DNA from: Phycicoccus sp. Soil802
Lineage (GTDB): Bacteria > Actinomycetota > Actinomycetes > Actinomycetales > Dermatophilaceae
Direction: 5' to 3'
Assembly (NCBI RefSeq): GCF_001429605.1
Contig: NZ_LMSS01000005.1
Span: 540,618-604,617 of the forward strand
DNA length: 64,000 nt
The position numbers and the translations under genes are program-made. The notes under the pieces are model-generated. The model made no database searches. It saw only the letters and a list, made by a program, of their open reading frames with translations, and was not told where the DNA came from. Shown in pieces: positions 57,217 through 64,000 of this stretch (position 1 is the stretch's first letter; every line of letters begins with the position of its first letter).

Positions 57217-59820
57217 CTACGGAGAGGTGGGTGCGGTGATGGACCGGAGCAGGCCGATGACCTGCCGCTCGAACTCCTCCGGGGACTCCCCCGCCTTCGT
57301 CACGAACCTCGTCTCGCCCAGCCGCAGCCGGCGCCGGTCCGCATCGTCGAGCTCGCGGCCCGTGTAGACGACCATCGGCAGCGACCGCAGCCGCTCGTCG
57401 GCACGCAAGGCGCTCACCACGGCATACCCGTCGATGTCCGGGAGCCCGAGGTCGAGGACCAGCAGGTCCGGTGGCACGTCCCGGCTCATCGCCAGCGCCT
57501 GCATCCCGGTGTGCGCGACGCGGGCGTGGACCCCGTGGTCGGCGAAGAACACCTTGAGGACCTCGCCGACGTCCTCGTCGTCCTCGACGACGAGGACGCT
57601 GGTCGTCGCATCGGTGCCCAGTGCCTCGCGCAGCGAGCCCATGAGGGCGCGTTGGTCGACCGGCTTGGTGAGCCAGGACGACGCGCTGGGGACGTCGTAC
57701 TCGTCCGGGGTCAGCGCGCTGAGGATGACGATGGGGATGGCGGCGGTCGCCGGGTTCGCACCCAGGGCGGCGATGGCCTCCCACCCCGACATGCCCGGCA
57801 TCCTCAGGTCCATCAGGATCAGGCTGGGAGCGTGGACCGCGGCGAGGTCCAGGGCCTGCTGCCCGGTGTGCGCGGTGAGGGTGGCGTAGCCGTGCGACTC
57901 GAGCATGGCAGCCAGGACCTCGACGACGTCCGGGTCGTCGTCGCAGATCAGGATCGCCCCGACGGGTGGCGGGCCATCCGGCTCGTCCTTCGGCGTGGGA
58001 GCGGTCCTGAGGACGAACGTGAACGTGCTGCCCGACCCCGGGTTGCTCGTGGCCCAGATCCGGCCGCCGTGCTGCTCGACGATGCCGCGGCAGATGGGCA
58101 GGCCGAGACCCGTGCCGGTCTTGGCCCGGTTGTCCGTGGCATCGGCCTGGGCGAAGCGGTCGAAGATGGTCTCGAGCTTGTCGGCCGGGATGCCGGCCCC
58201 CTGGTCGGTGACGGTGAACTGCACCAGGCCATGGTCGTCGCCCTCGGACGGCGCCGGGCCGGCGGTCACCGTCACCACGCCTCCGGCGGGGGAGAACTTG
58301 ATGGCGTTGCTCAGCAGGTTCGCCAACGTCTGGGCGATCCGGTCGCGGTCGGCGAGGACGACGGCGTCCGAGGGGGCCGCACTGAGCGTGACGCCCGCCT
58401 GCGCGGCCATCGCGCGCATCTCCTCGAGGGCCGCCCCCACCAGGTCGGCCGCCGGCAGCGGCTCGAGGTCGAGCTCCAGCTTGCCCGCAGAGATCTTCTC
58501 CACGTCGAGGATGTCGTTCACCAACCGGACCAGGCGCTCGGAGCTGTTGAGGGCCACGTCGGCCATCCGTTGTGCCTTGGGCGGAAGGGTGCCGACGGCA
58601 CCGCCGGCCATCAGGCCGAGCGCACCTCGGATCGACGTCAGCGGGGTCCGCAGCTCGTGGCTGATGACGCCGACGAACTCGTCCTTCATCCGCTGCACCA
58701 CGCGCTGCTCGGTGATGTCCTGCATCGTCCCGACCAGCCGGATCACGTTTGCGGACTCGTCGCGCACCGCCCGGCCGACTGCGCGGACCTCACGGACCGT
58801 GCCGTCGGGTCGCACGATGCGGTACTCGGAGCGGATCTCGCCCGGCGCGCTGGCCGCCTCCTCCTGTGCGCGCAGGACATCCGCCGCGTCCTCGGGGTGG
58901 ACACGGGCGGCGAAGAGCTCTTCGCGGTCGCCCTCGGTGTCCGGGTCGAGGCCGAGGATGCGGTAGAACTCGGCGCTCCACTCGGTCCGTCCCGAGCCCA
59001 GGTCCCACTGCCAGCTGCCGATGTGGGCGAGGTGTTGGGCGTCCTGGAGCTCGGCGTTGCTGGCGGCGAGTTCGTCGGCCTGCTCCTTGACGCTGCGCAG
59101 GAGCTCCTCGTTGCCGGCTCCGAAGCGATAGAGGGCGAACGCGAGCAGCAGCATCGCGCCGAGGGTGGCGGCAGCGACGATCGCGGTCCAGTGGATGGCC
59201 TGGTCCTGCCGGCGATCGGCTGCCTGGTTCGCCGAGTCAGCCTCCCGCGCGAAGGCGGCCAGCAGCTGCGACTGCGGCTCGGCCAGCTGGTCGAACGTCG
59301 CGTCGAAGTCCTCGTGCTGCTCCCGCGCCTCGCGGGTCGACGTGGCGGCGAGGTCGCTCAGCCTGACCGCGTCGGCGCCGAGGTCCCGCAACGCCGTGTC
59401 GAGGCTGCGGACCTGCGCGTCGAGGGAGGGGGATGGGCTCGACGCCTCGAGCTTGCGCAGGTCGTCCTCGAGCTGGGTGAGGTGGGCTCGCGTCCGGGCC
59501 GCCAGCTCAGTGCCGGTCTCGTTGTTGCCCTCGGGGGCCTCGAGCGACTCCAGGACGTCGCCGTGGAGGCTCGCGACCATGGCGCTGGCGTCCAGCAGGT
59601 GCTGCTGGGCCGTGAGCAGCCGGAACGCGTTGGTGTGGGCTCGGTCGACGGCGGTGAAGCCGGTGAGCGCCGTCGTGACCACGAGCAGCGGCAGCACGAC
59701 CGCGACGACGGCGACGACGAGCAGGGCGCGTCCCAGCGGCAGGCCACCGAGGGGGTCGCCCTTCCAGGACCGGCGTCCCTCACTGGTGACACCCCGGGCC
59801 GCGCCTCGGGCGTTGCTCAT
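57217..59820 (-). CDS. Hybrid sensor histidine kinase: CHASE3-like sensor, PAS, kinase core and two receiver domains
   Basis: An 867-residue membrane kinase. Two membrane helices (about 30-55 and 210-230) flank an extracellular helical domain of about 150 residues. A coiled coil and a PAS domain (about 265-380, AHIGSWQWDLGSGRTEWS, GTMQDITEQR) lead to HisKA (GVISHELRTPLTS) and HATPase (NAIKFSPAGG, DQGAGIP, GTGLGLPI). Two receivers follow with Asp in LMDLRMPG and VLDLGLPDIDG and Lys in LTKPVD and VTKAG. Hybrid kinases normally pass phosphate through an Hpt protein, and one is encoded about 0.6 kb away on the other strand. Confidence 0.94.
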   Translation of the reverse strand: MSNARGAARGVTSEGRRSWKGDPLGGLPLGRALLVVAVVAVVLPLLVVTTALTGFTAVDRAHTNAFRLLTAQQHLLDASAMVASLHGDVLESLEAPEGNNETGTELAARTRAHLTQLEDDLRKLEASSPSPSLDAQVRSLDTALRDLGADAVRLSDLAATSTREAREQHEDFDATFDQLAEPQSQLLAAFAREADSANQAADRRQDQAIHWTAIVAAATLGAMLLLAFALYRFGAGNEELLRSVKEQADELAASNAELQDAQHLAHIGSWQWDLGSGRTEWSAEFYRILGLDPDTEGDREELFAARVHPEDAADVLRAQEEAASAPGEIRSEYRIVRPDGTVREVRAVGRAVRDESANVIRLVGTMQDITEQRVVQRMKDEFVGVISHELRTPLTSIRGALGLMAGGAVGTLPPKAQRMADVALNSSERLVRLVNDILDVEKISAGKLELDLEPLPAADLVGAALEEMRAMAAQAGVTLSAAPSDAVVLADRDRIAQTLANLLSNAIKFSPAGGVVTVTAGPAPSEGDDHGLVQFTVTDQGAGIPADKLETIFDRFAQADATDNRAKTGTGLGLPICRGIVEQHGGRIWATSNPGSGSTFTFVLRTAPTPKDEPDGPPPVGAILICDDDPDVVEVLAAMLESHGYATLTAHTGQQALDLAAVHAPSLILMDLRMPGMSGWEAIAALGANPATAAIPIVILSALTPDEYDVPSASSWLTKPVDQRALMGSLREALGTDATTSVLVVEDDEDVGEVLKVFFADHGVHARVAHTGMQALAMSRDVPPDLLVLDLGLPDIDGYAVVSALRADERLRSLPMVVYTGRELDDADRRRLRLGETRFVTKAGESPEEFERQVIGLLRSITAPTSP

Positions 59821-60008
59821 CGAAGGCCCGGATTGCGTGTGGACGCTTGTGTCGTCATGCGGTCAGTCTGCCCCTTGTCCAGCCCTGCCACCGCACGACG
59901 CGGCCGCGAGCGCCGACTCTGCCGTCAGGGCGAGAGTGCGCAGGGGGTGAGGGTGCTGCACACTGTCCGCATGGAGCCCACGCAATCCCGACGGCACGAC
60001 CGCAGCGG

Positions 60009-60416
60009 GTGAACGCGGCCGCGGACGCCAGCCCGCCGGGGATCGTTCGCCGGGTCCTCGTCGTCGATGACGACGAGCTCATCCTCGAGGTGGCCACGAT
60101 GAGCCTCGAGATGGTGGGCGGCTGGAGCGTCACGACGGCAGCCGACGGCCAGGAGGCACTGGACCGCGCCCGGGTGGAGCAGCCCGACGCCATCGTCATG
60201 GACGTGATGATGCCCCGCATGGACGGACCCACCGCGGCCATCGCCCTTCGCCAGGACCCGGCGACCGCCGGCATCCCGATCGTGCTGCTCACGGCGAGCG
60301 TCCTCGCTGCGGAGCGCGCAGCGCTGGCCGAGCTGCCGGTGGTGGGCGTCCTGAGCAAACCGTTCGACCCCATGCTGCTGCCCGCGGAGCTGTCGGCCGT
60401 CCTGGGCTGGTCCTGA
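60009..60416 (+). CDS. Single-domain response regulator (receiver only)
   Basis: A 135-residue receiver domain with no output part. Acidic pocket VVDDDELILEVA, phosphoacceptor Asp in IVMDVMMPRMDG, Thr in VLLTASVLA and Lys in LSKPFDP are all present. The GTG at 60009 is used. Its stop overlaps the ATG of the Hpt gene (TGATG), so the two are translationally coupled, as expected for a phosphorelay. Confidence 0.92.
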   Translation: MNAAADASPPGIVRRVLVVDDDELILEVATMSLEMVGGWSVTTAADGQEALDRARVEQPDAIVMDVMMPRMDGPTAAIALRQDPATAGIPIVLLTASVLAAERAALAELPVVGVLSKPFDPMLLPAELSAVLGWS

Positions 60417-60847
60417 TGCCCACCGACCCCGACCGGGCCGCCGCGGGTGGGGACGGTGCGAAGGCGCCGATGGACGCTGTCATGGCCGCCTTCCGCGACC
60501 GCGCGAGGGACACCAACCTGGCGCGGGTCGAGGTGATCGAGGAGGCACTGGGCCATCTTCAGCGCGGCGTGCTGCGGGAGGAGGCGCGACTGACCGCCCG
60601 CCGGGCCGCGCACTCGCTCGTGGGTTCCGCAGGCACCTTCGGCATGCGCGAGGCGAGCGAGCTCGGCCGCAGCCTGGAAGCCATCCTCGACGACGCCACC
60701 GGGGCGGTGGGTCCGCAGGTCCGGGCGGGCCGCGGTCTGGAGGTGGTGACCCGGCTGCGCGTGGCGCTGGGCGGCTCGGGCGGCTCGGGCGGCTCGGACG
60801 GATCGGGTGCTCCGAACCGCCCGGGAGGCGGGTCAGACAGCTGGTAG
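60416..60847 (+). CDS. Histidine phosphotransfer (Hpt) domain protein
   Basis: A 143-residue helical protein. The phospho-accepting His is in RRAAHSLVGSAGTFGM, the standard Hpt motif (H-x-L/I-K/V-G-S/A-A), here with Val in place of the common Lys. The C-terminal tail is a Gly/Ser linker (GGSGGSGGSDGSG) ending freely. It overlaps the convergent GAF kinase by 15 bp. It should shuttle phosphate between the hybrid kinase and the coupled receiver. Confidence 0.9.
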   Translation: MPTDPDRAAAGGDGAKAPMDAVMAAFRDRARDTNLARVEVIEEALGHLQRGVLREEARLTARRAAHSLVGSAGTFGMREASELGRSLEAILDDATGAVGPQVRAGRGLEVVTRLRVALGGSGGSGGSDGSGAPNRPGGGSDSW

Positions 60848-62623
60848 GCGGACGGTGAAGGTGGTGCCTTCGCCCAGGCTGGACGTCACGTCGATGCTGC
60901 CGCCGTGGCGCACCACGATGTGTTTGACGATGCTCAGCCCCAGCCCGGTGCCCGGGACGGCGAGGGCATCTGGGTTCGTGGAGCGGAAGAACTCGGTGAA
61001 CAGCCGGGCCTGGTCCTCCTGTGACATGCCCAGGCCCTGGTCGGTGACCTCGAGGACCAGGTGGTGGTCGCTCCGGTCCACGCCAATGCTGACCCGTCCG
61101 CCGCGCCGGCTGAACTTCACGGCGTTCCCGACGAGGTTGGTCACCACCCGTGACAGCTCCTCGCTGCTGCCGGACACGGCCACGTCGGCCGGCTGCTCGT
61201 GCTGCAGCGTCACCCCGTTCTTGGTGGCTTCCGGGGTGAACATCTCGAGGGCGTCGCGCACGAGCTCGTTGACGTCGACGCGGGTGCGGACGAGGGGTCG
61301 GTCCGGGTCGCTGAAGCGACCCAGGTCAAGGAGGTCGTCCACCAGCCCCTGCAGCCTGCGCACGTTGCGGTCGATGACGCCAAGCGACCAGGCAGAGTCG
61401 CCGTCAGGGTCGTCCTGCAGCATCTCGACGTGGCCGACCACTGACGCCAACGGGTTCTTCAGCTCGTGCGACACCGTGGAGAACAACGTGGCGCGGGCAC
61501 GCTCGGCCGTGCGCAGGTTCGACACCAGCTTCCGCTCGAGGGCGAACAAGCGCGAGTTCAGCACCGAACGGCCCAGGTCACGGCCGATCTCGAGGGCGGC
61601 TGCGCGCTCAGCGTCGCTCCAGGTCGGGTACGACCCTGCGCGGGTGCAGACGACGTATCCCAGGCACTGGGAGGCTGCGCCGATGGGGACGAGCAAGAGG
61701 CTGTGGGATGCGCTGCTGCTGACGAAGTCGATGATCGCGGCTTCCTCCGCGGCCGTGACCAGGTCACCGGCGCTCGCTCCGGTCGGTGCCACCGTCACGG
61801 TTCGACGAAGCGCCCAGGCGTCGTGCGCCACGCGACGGGCGACGTCGACCAGCTCGGGCGGCGTGGCCGTTGCAGGGTGGGGGTAGGTGGCGGAGTGGTC
61901 ATCACGGATGTCGTCGCCGAAGGTGCGGATCCACAGCTGTGAGCAGCCCAGCCCCTTGGCCACCGGCTCGGCCACCGCCGCGACCACCACCTCGGGCTCG
62001 AGCACCTCGTTCGACACGCGTGCGACCGCCTGCACCGCCTGGGTGATGCGGACCCGTTCAGCCAGCCGCGTGCGTTCCTGCGCTGCCGCCAGGACGACGC
62101 CGGCCTGTCCGGCGAACACCTCGAGGACAACCCGTTGGAGCGGCCCGGGTCGCTGGCCGTTGAGGGGTAGATCCACGTTCAAGGTCCCGGCAAGGTCACC
62201 GGAGGCGGTGAAGAACGGGGCGAACAAGGTGTCGTTGGGGTGCCACGGGTCGACGTTGCTGTCCCCTCCCGACCAGGTGGGATCAGACCACCCCACGGGG
62301 GACGACCCCGGAAGCCGGTCGTGCGGGACGAACCGCAGTGCGCCCCACTGCTCAGCCGCAGCGAACTCGGCCTCGACGACGTGGCGCGGGGTGACGCGGC
62401 CCAGGACCGCGTCGCGTGCGCGTGCGTCGCCGCCCACGGCCACGGCCTCCAGGTCCCCGTTCGGTAGGACCAGGCTCAGTGCAGCGACCTGGAAGGCAGC
62501 GACCTCGGCCGCGCTCTCGACGATGCGGTCGAACAGCACCCGATCATCAGCAGCCGTCGCTGCCTGACTCATGATGAGGCCGATGCTGCGCAGCGCAGCA
62601 ATCTCCCACGTATCGACTTCCAC
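60833..62623 (-). CDS. Soluble GAF-domain sensor histidine kinase
   Basis: A 596-residue kinase starting at the GTG at 62623, with GGGAGATG upstream. Two GAF-like domains (about 15-175 and 190-355) precede HisKA (TVSHELKNPLASVVGH), N box NLVGNAVKFSRRGG, and G boxes DQGLGMSQ and GTGLGLSIVKH. There are no membrane helices. It lacks a cognate regulator next to it, so it may feed the neighbouring receiver and Hpt pair, whose genes end against it. Confidence 0.93.
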   Translation of the reverse strand: MEVDTWEIAALRSIGLIMSQAATAADDRVLFDRIVESAAEVAAFQVAALSLVLPNGDLEAVAVGGDARARDAVLGRVTPRHVVEAEFAAAEQWGALRFVPHDRLPGSSPVGWSDPTWSGGDSNVDPWHPNDTLFAPFFTASGDLAGTLNVDLPLNGQRPGPLQRVVLEVFAGQAGVVLAAAQERTRLAERVRITQAVQAVARVSNEVLEPEVVVAAVAEPVAKGLGCSQLWIRTFGDDIRDDHSATYPHPATATPPELVDVARRVAHDAWALRRTVTVAPTGASAGDLVTAAEEAAIIDFVSSSASHSLLLVPIGAASQCLGYVVCTRAGSYPTWSDAERAAALEIGRDLGRSVLNSRLFALERKLVSNLRTAERARATLFSTVSHELKNPLASVVGHVEMLQDDPDGDSAWSLGVIDRNVRRLQGLVDDLLDLGRFSDPDRPLVRTRVDVNELVRDALEMFTPEATKNGVTLQHEQPADVAVSGSSEELSRVVTNLVGNAVKFSRRGGRVSIGVDRSDHHLVLEVTDQGLGMSQEDQARLFTEFFRSTNPDALAVPGTGLGLSIVKHIVVRHGGSIDVTSSLGEGTTFTVRLPAV

Positions 62624-62796
62624 GTCACATCTCCCTACTGGCGTGCGCAATCTATCCGGCAGACCTCGGGCAAATGAAACGAGTGCTGAGGAATGGGACA
62701 AAAGGGTGAGGTGGGGGAAGCGGTTCGACCGATGCGGACGTCGGCACCTCACAGAGTGCTCAGCGGGGCCTCGGCGACTTTGGAAGGATGGACGCC

Positions 62797-63552
62797 ATGG
62801 CCGAGCCAGTGTGGTTTCCGAGCACCAGTGGGCCGCGCCTGGCCGGTCTCGTCGACCACCCCGAAGGCGCCGTACGCGGCTGGGGAGTGTTCTCCCACGG
62901 CTTCACCCTCGGCAAGAACAGCCCCGCTGCCAGCCGGATCTGCAAGCAGCTGGCCCACGAAGGGGTGGGGATGCTGCGTTTCGACAACCTGGGCCTGGGC
63001 GACTCCGAGGGCGACTGGGGAGACGGCTCCTTCTCGCACAAGGTCGCCGACACCGCTCAGGCAGTGCGGTTCATGAACGAGTCGGGTCGGACGGTGCGGC
63101 TCCTGGTCGGTCACTCCTTCGGTGGGGCCGCAGTCATCGCGGCGGCTCACGAGCTGGACTCGGTCCGAGCCGTGGCGAGCATCGGCGCGCCGTACCAACC
63201 GGGGCACGTCGAGCACAACTACGACGCCCTCGTGGAGCGCATCATCGCCGAGGGAGAGGCCCCCTTCCTGATCGGTGGCAAGGCGCTCGTCCTTCGTCGG
63301 CACTTCATCGAGGACGTCCGCGCGGCTGACCTGCGCGAGCAGATCCGAACCCTGCGCCGCGCCCTGATGGTGCTGCACTCCCCCACCGACAACACGGTCG
63401 GCATCGCGAACGCCAGCGAGATCTTCCGGGCAGCTCGGCACCCCCGGAGCTTCGTCTCGCTCGAGGGCGCCGACCACCTCCTCACCGGTCGGGACCAGGC
63501 CAAGCGTGCGGCCCGGATCATCAGCGCATGGGCTGATCCCTACCTGGGCTGA
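62797..63552 (+). CDS. Alpha/beta hydrolase
   Basis: A 251-residue hydrolase. The ATG at 62797 is chosen because AAGGATGG lies at the right distance; an ATG three codons upstream overlaps that site. The nucleophile elbow is LLVGHSFGGAA, the acid is in LHSPTDNTVG and the His in EGADHLL. GWGVFSHGFTLGKNS forms the oxyanion part. This type is often found with an OsmC-like partner; none is seen here. The substrate is unknown. Confidence 0.92.
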   Translation: MAEPVWFPSTSGPRLAGLVDHPEGAVRGWGVFSHGFTLGKNSPAASRICKQLAHEGVGMLRFDNLGLGDSEGDWGDGSFSHKVADTAQAVRFMNESGRTVRLLVGHSFGGAAVIAAAHELDSVRAVASIGAPYQPGHVEHNYDALVERIIAEGEAPFLIGGKALVLRRHFIEDVRAADLREQIRTLRRALMVLHSPTDNTVGIANASEIFRAARHPRSFVSLEGADHLLTGRDQAKRAARIISAWADPYLG

Positions 63553-63606
63553 CGCTGCTGACCTGGTGGAAGCATGGCGTTGAGCCGCACCACCTGCGGC
63601 CTCCGC

Positions 63607-64000
63607 TCAGGGGCGGGCGGGCACCTTGTTCAGGGTGCAGACGAAGTACTTCACGATGCCGTCGTCGACGAGGGCGCCGGATGCCAGGGCTGCCTGGATC
63701 TCCGAGGCCGAGTCCAGGACCCCGTTGCCGTCGAGGTCTCCGGCGGCCAGCGCCGCGGCATACCCGTGGGGAGTGGACACCTTGTGCACCTGCCAGCGGC
63801 CGCCGTTGAAGCCCGGGTCGCCGGGCGCCGCGGTAGCCACGCTGGGCTGCGCGCCGAAGAAGTTGTAGATGGTGTCCCAGCTCTGCGCGGGCGCTCCGGT
63901 CCCGGACAGCTCGGTCGGCGTCGCAACCGTCCGGTAGAGGACGTGGTCGACGTAGATCGCCGGGCCCGAGACCCCGGACGCGTATGCCGCCGTCCCCAGG
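63607..64000 (-). CDS. Secreted-type protein with EF-hand-like calcium site (partial, runs off the right edge)
   Basis: The minus-strand frame is open from the right edge of the window to a TGA at 63607, at least 130 residues. The visible part contains YVDHVLYRTVATPTEL, SWDTIYNFFGAQP and, near the end, an EF-hand-like loop DLDGNGVLDSASE with Asp at positions 1, 3 and Asn at 5, followed by a helix. It ends FVCTLNKVPARP. The N-terminus is outside the window. It could be an extracellular enzyme or surface protein; I do not recognise it. Confidence 0.7.
   Translation of the reverse strand, partial: LGTAAYASGVSGPAIYVDHVLYRTVATPTELSGTGAPAQSWDTIYNFFGAQPSVATAAPGDPGFNGGRWQVHKVSTPHGYAAALAAGDLDGNGVLDSASEIQAALASGALVDDGIVKYFVCTLNKVPARP

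Larger units (their letters stand above)
1240..63989. repeat. Dispersed word GTATGCCG (often GGTATGCCGCG), at least 37 copies
   Basis: Found by eye as GTATGCCG at 2245, 13900, 16196, 22406, 24602, 27148, 32697, 35105, 37535, 38820, 41588, 42365, 44268, 45948, 51517, 53712, 56630 and 63982. As CGGCATAC at 1240, 5581, 13593, 16551, 20766, 22702, 26685, 28164, 31288, 32447, 36305, 37549, 40155, 43090, 44294, 54803, 55677, 57420 and 63756. The orientations are balanced (18 and 19). Eight copies are intergenic. Confidence 0.85.

Noticed and set aside
1240-63989. GTATGCCG as an FtsK-orienting (KOPS-like) or Chi-like sequence
   Set aside because: Such guides are strongly skewed to one strand on each replichore. 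Here 18 copies are in one orientation and 19 in the other.

Overview
The window is high-G+C DNA with dense, often overlapping genes (GTGA/ATGA stop-start junctions), many GTG starts and a strong bias for G/C at third codon positions. The gene content (actinobacterial Rpf, protein O-mannosyltransferase, WXG100 proteins, an EmbR-type regulator, the metG-tatD-rpf-rsmA-ispE-ABC-F order and an LAFTG sorting signal) points to an actinobacterium of the order Micrococcales. A member of the Intrasporangiaceae/Dermatophilaceae is my best guess, but this is inference.

Left part (about 0.1-15.2 kb). A compact locus resembles a type VII (ESX/Ess-like) secretion system wired to phospho-signalling. It holds a Ser/Thr kinase with a zinc ribbon, a TerY-like vWA protein, a PP2C phosphatase, a membrane FHA-FHA-HtrA-like protease and an EmbR-like (SARP+FHA) regulator. 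Facing these is a 1553-residue EccC/EssC-like ATPase with tandem FHA domains and a fused ubiquitin-like domain. An opposite-strand operon follows: an anchored protein, a WXG100 protein, a WXG100-like partner, an unknown protein, and a protein with an ESX-like helical start and five 21-residue repeats. EccB, EccD, EccE and mycosin are absent from the window. The locus ends 3 bp from the housekeeping pair prs-glmU.

Middle part (15-46 kb). This is mostly core genome with regulators: prs, glmU, a PspC-like protein, a kinase-GAF protein, a tRNA-Gln-like gene, a desaturase with operator-like palindromes, an amidase, a TetR regulator, two methyltransferases, a MarR regulator with a palindromic operator, an ABC-F protein, ispE, rsmA, rpf, tatD, metG and rtcB. 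A response regulator plus histidine kinase, the latter read through in frame into a DUF4173-like membrane domain, is inserted on the opposite strand between ispE and rsmA. A secreted phosphodiesterase, a NarL-type two-component pair with a divergent membrane protein, a DUF4126 protein, a CPBP protease and rsmI follow.

Right part (46-64 kb). This part is more accessory. It has a protein O-mannosyltransferase; a surface protein with 13 copies of an AYDEQVL repeat, 13 copies of a His-His repeat and an LAFTG anchor; a hydrolase remnant; a secreted protein; an mlrC-like gene and a cutC-ROK kinase pair; a YibE/F-like membrane protein; and a phosphorelay group (hybrid kinase, single receiver, Hpt protein, GAF kinase).

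Two signals stand out beyond single genes. The first is the word GTATGCCG, found at least 37 times in balanced orientation. It is often written with rare Tyr (TAT) and Ala (GCA) codons, and twice forms inverted pairs in terminator-like hairpins, as DNA uptake sequences do in other bacteria. The second is the secretion/phospho-signalling locus at the left end. All counts and pairings were done by eye.
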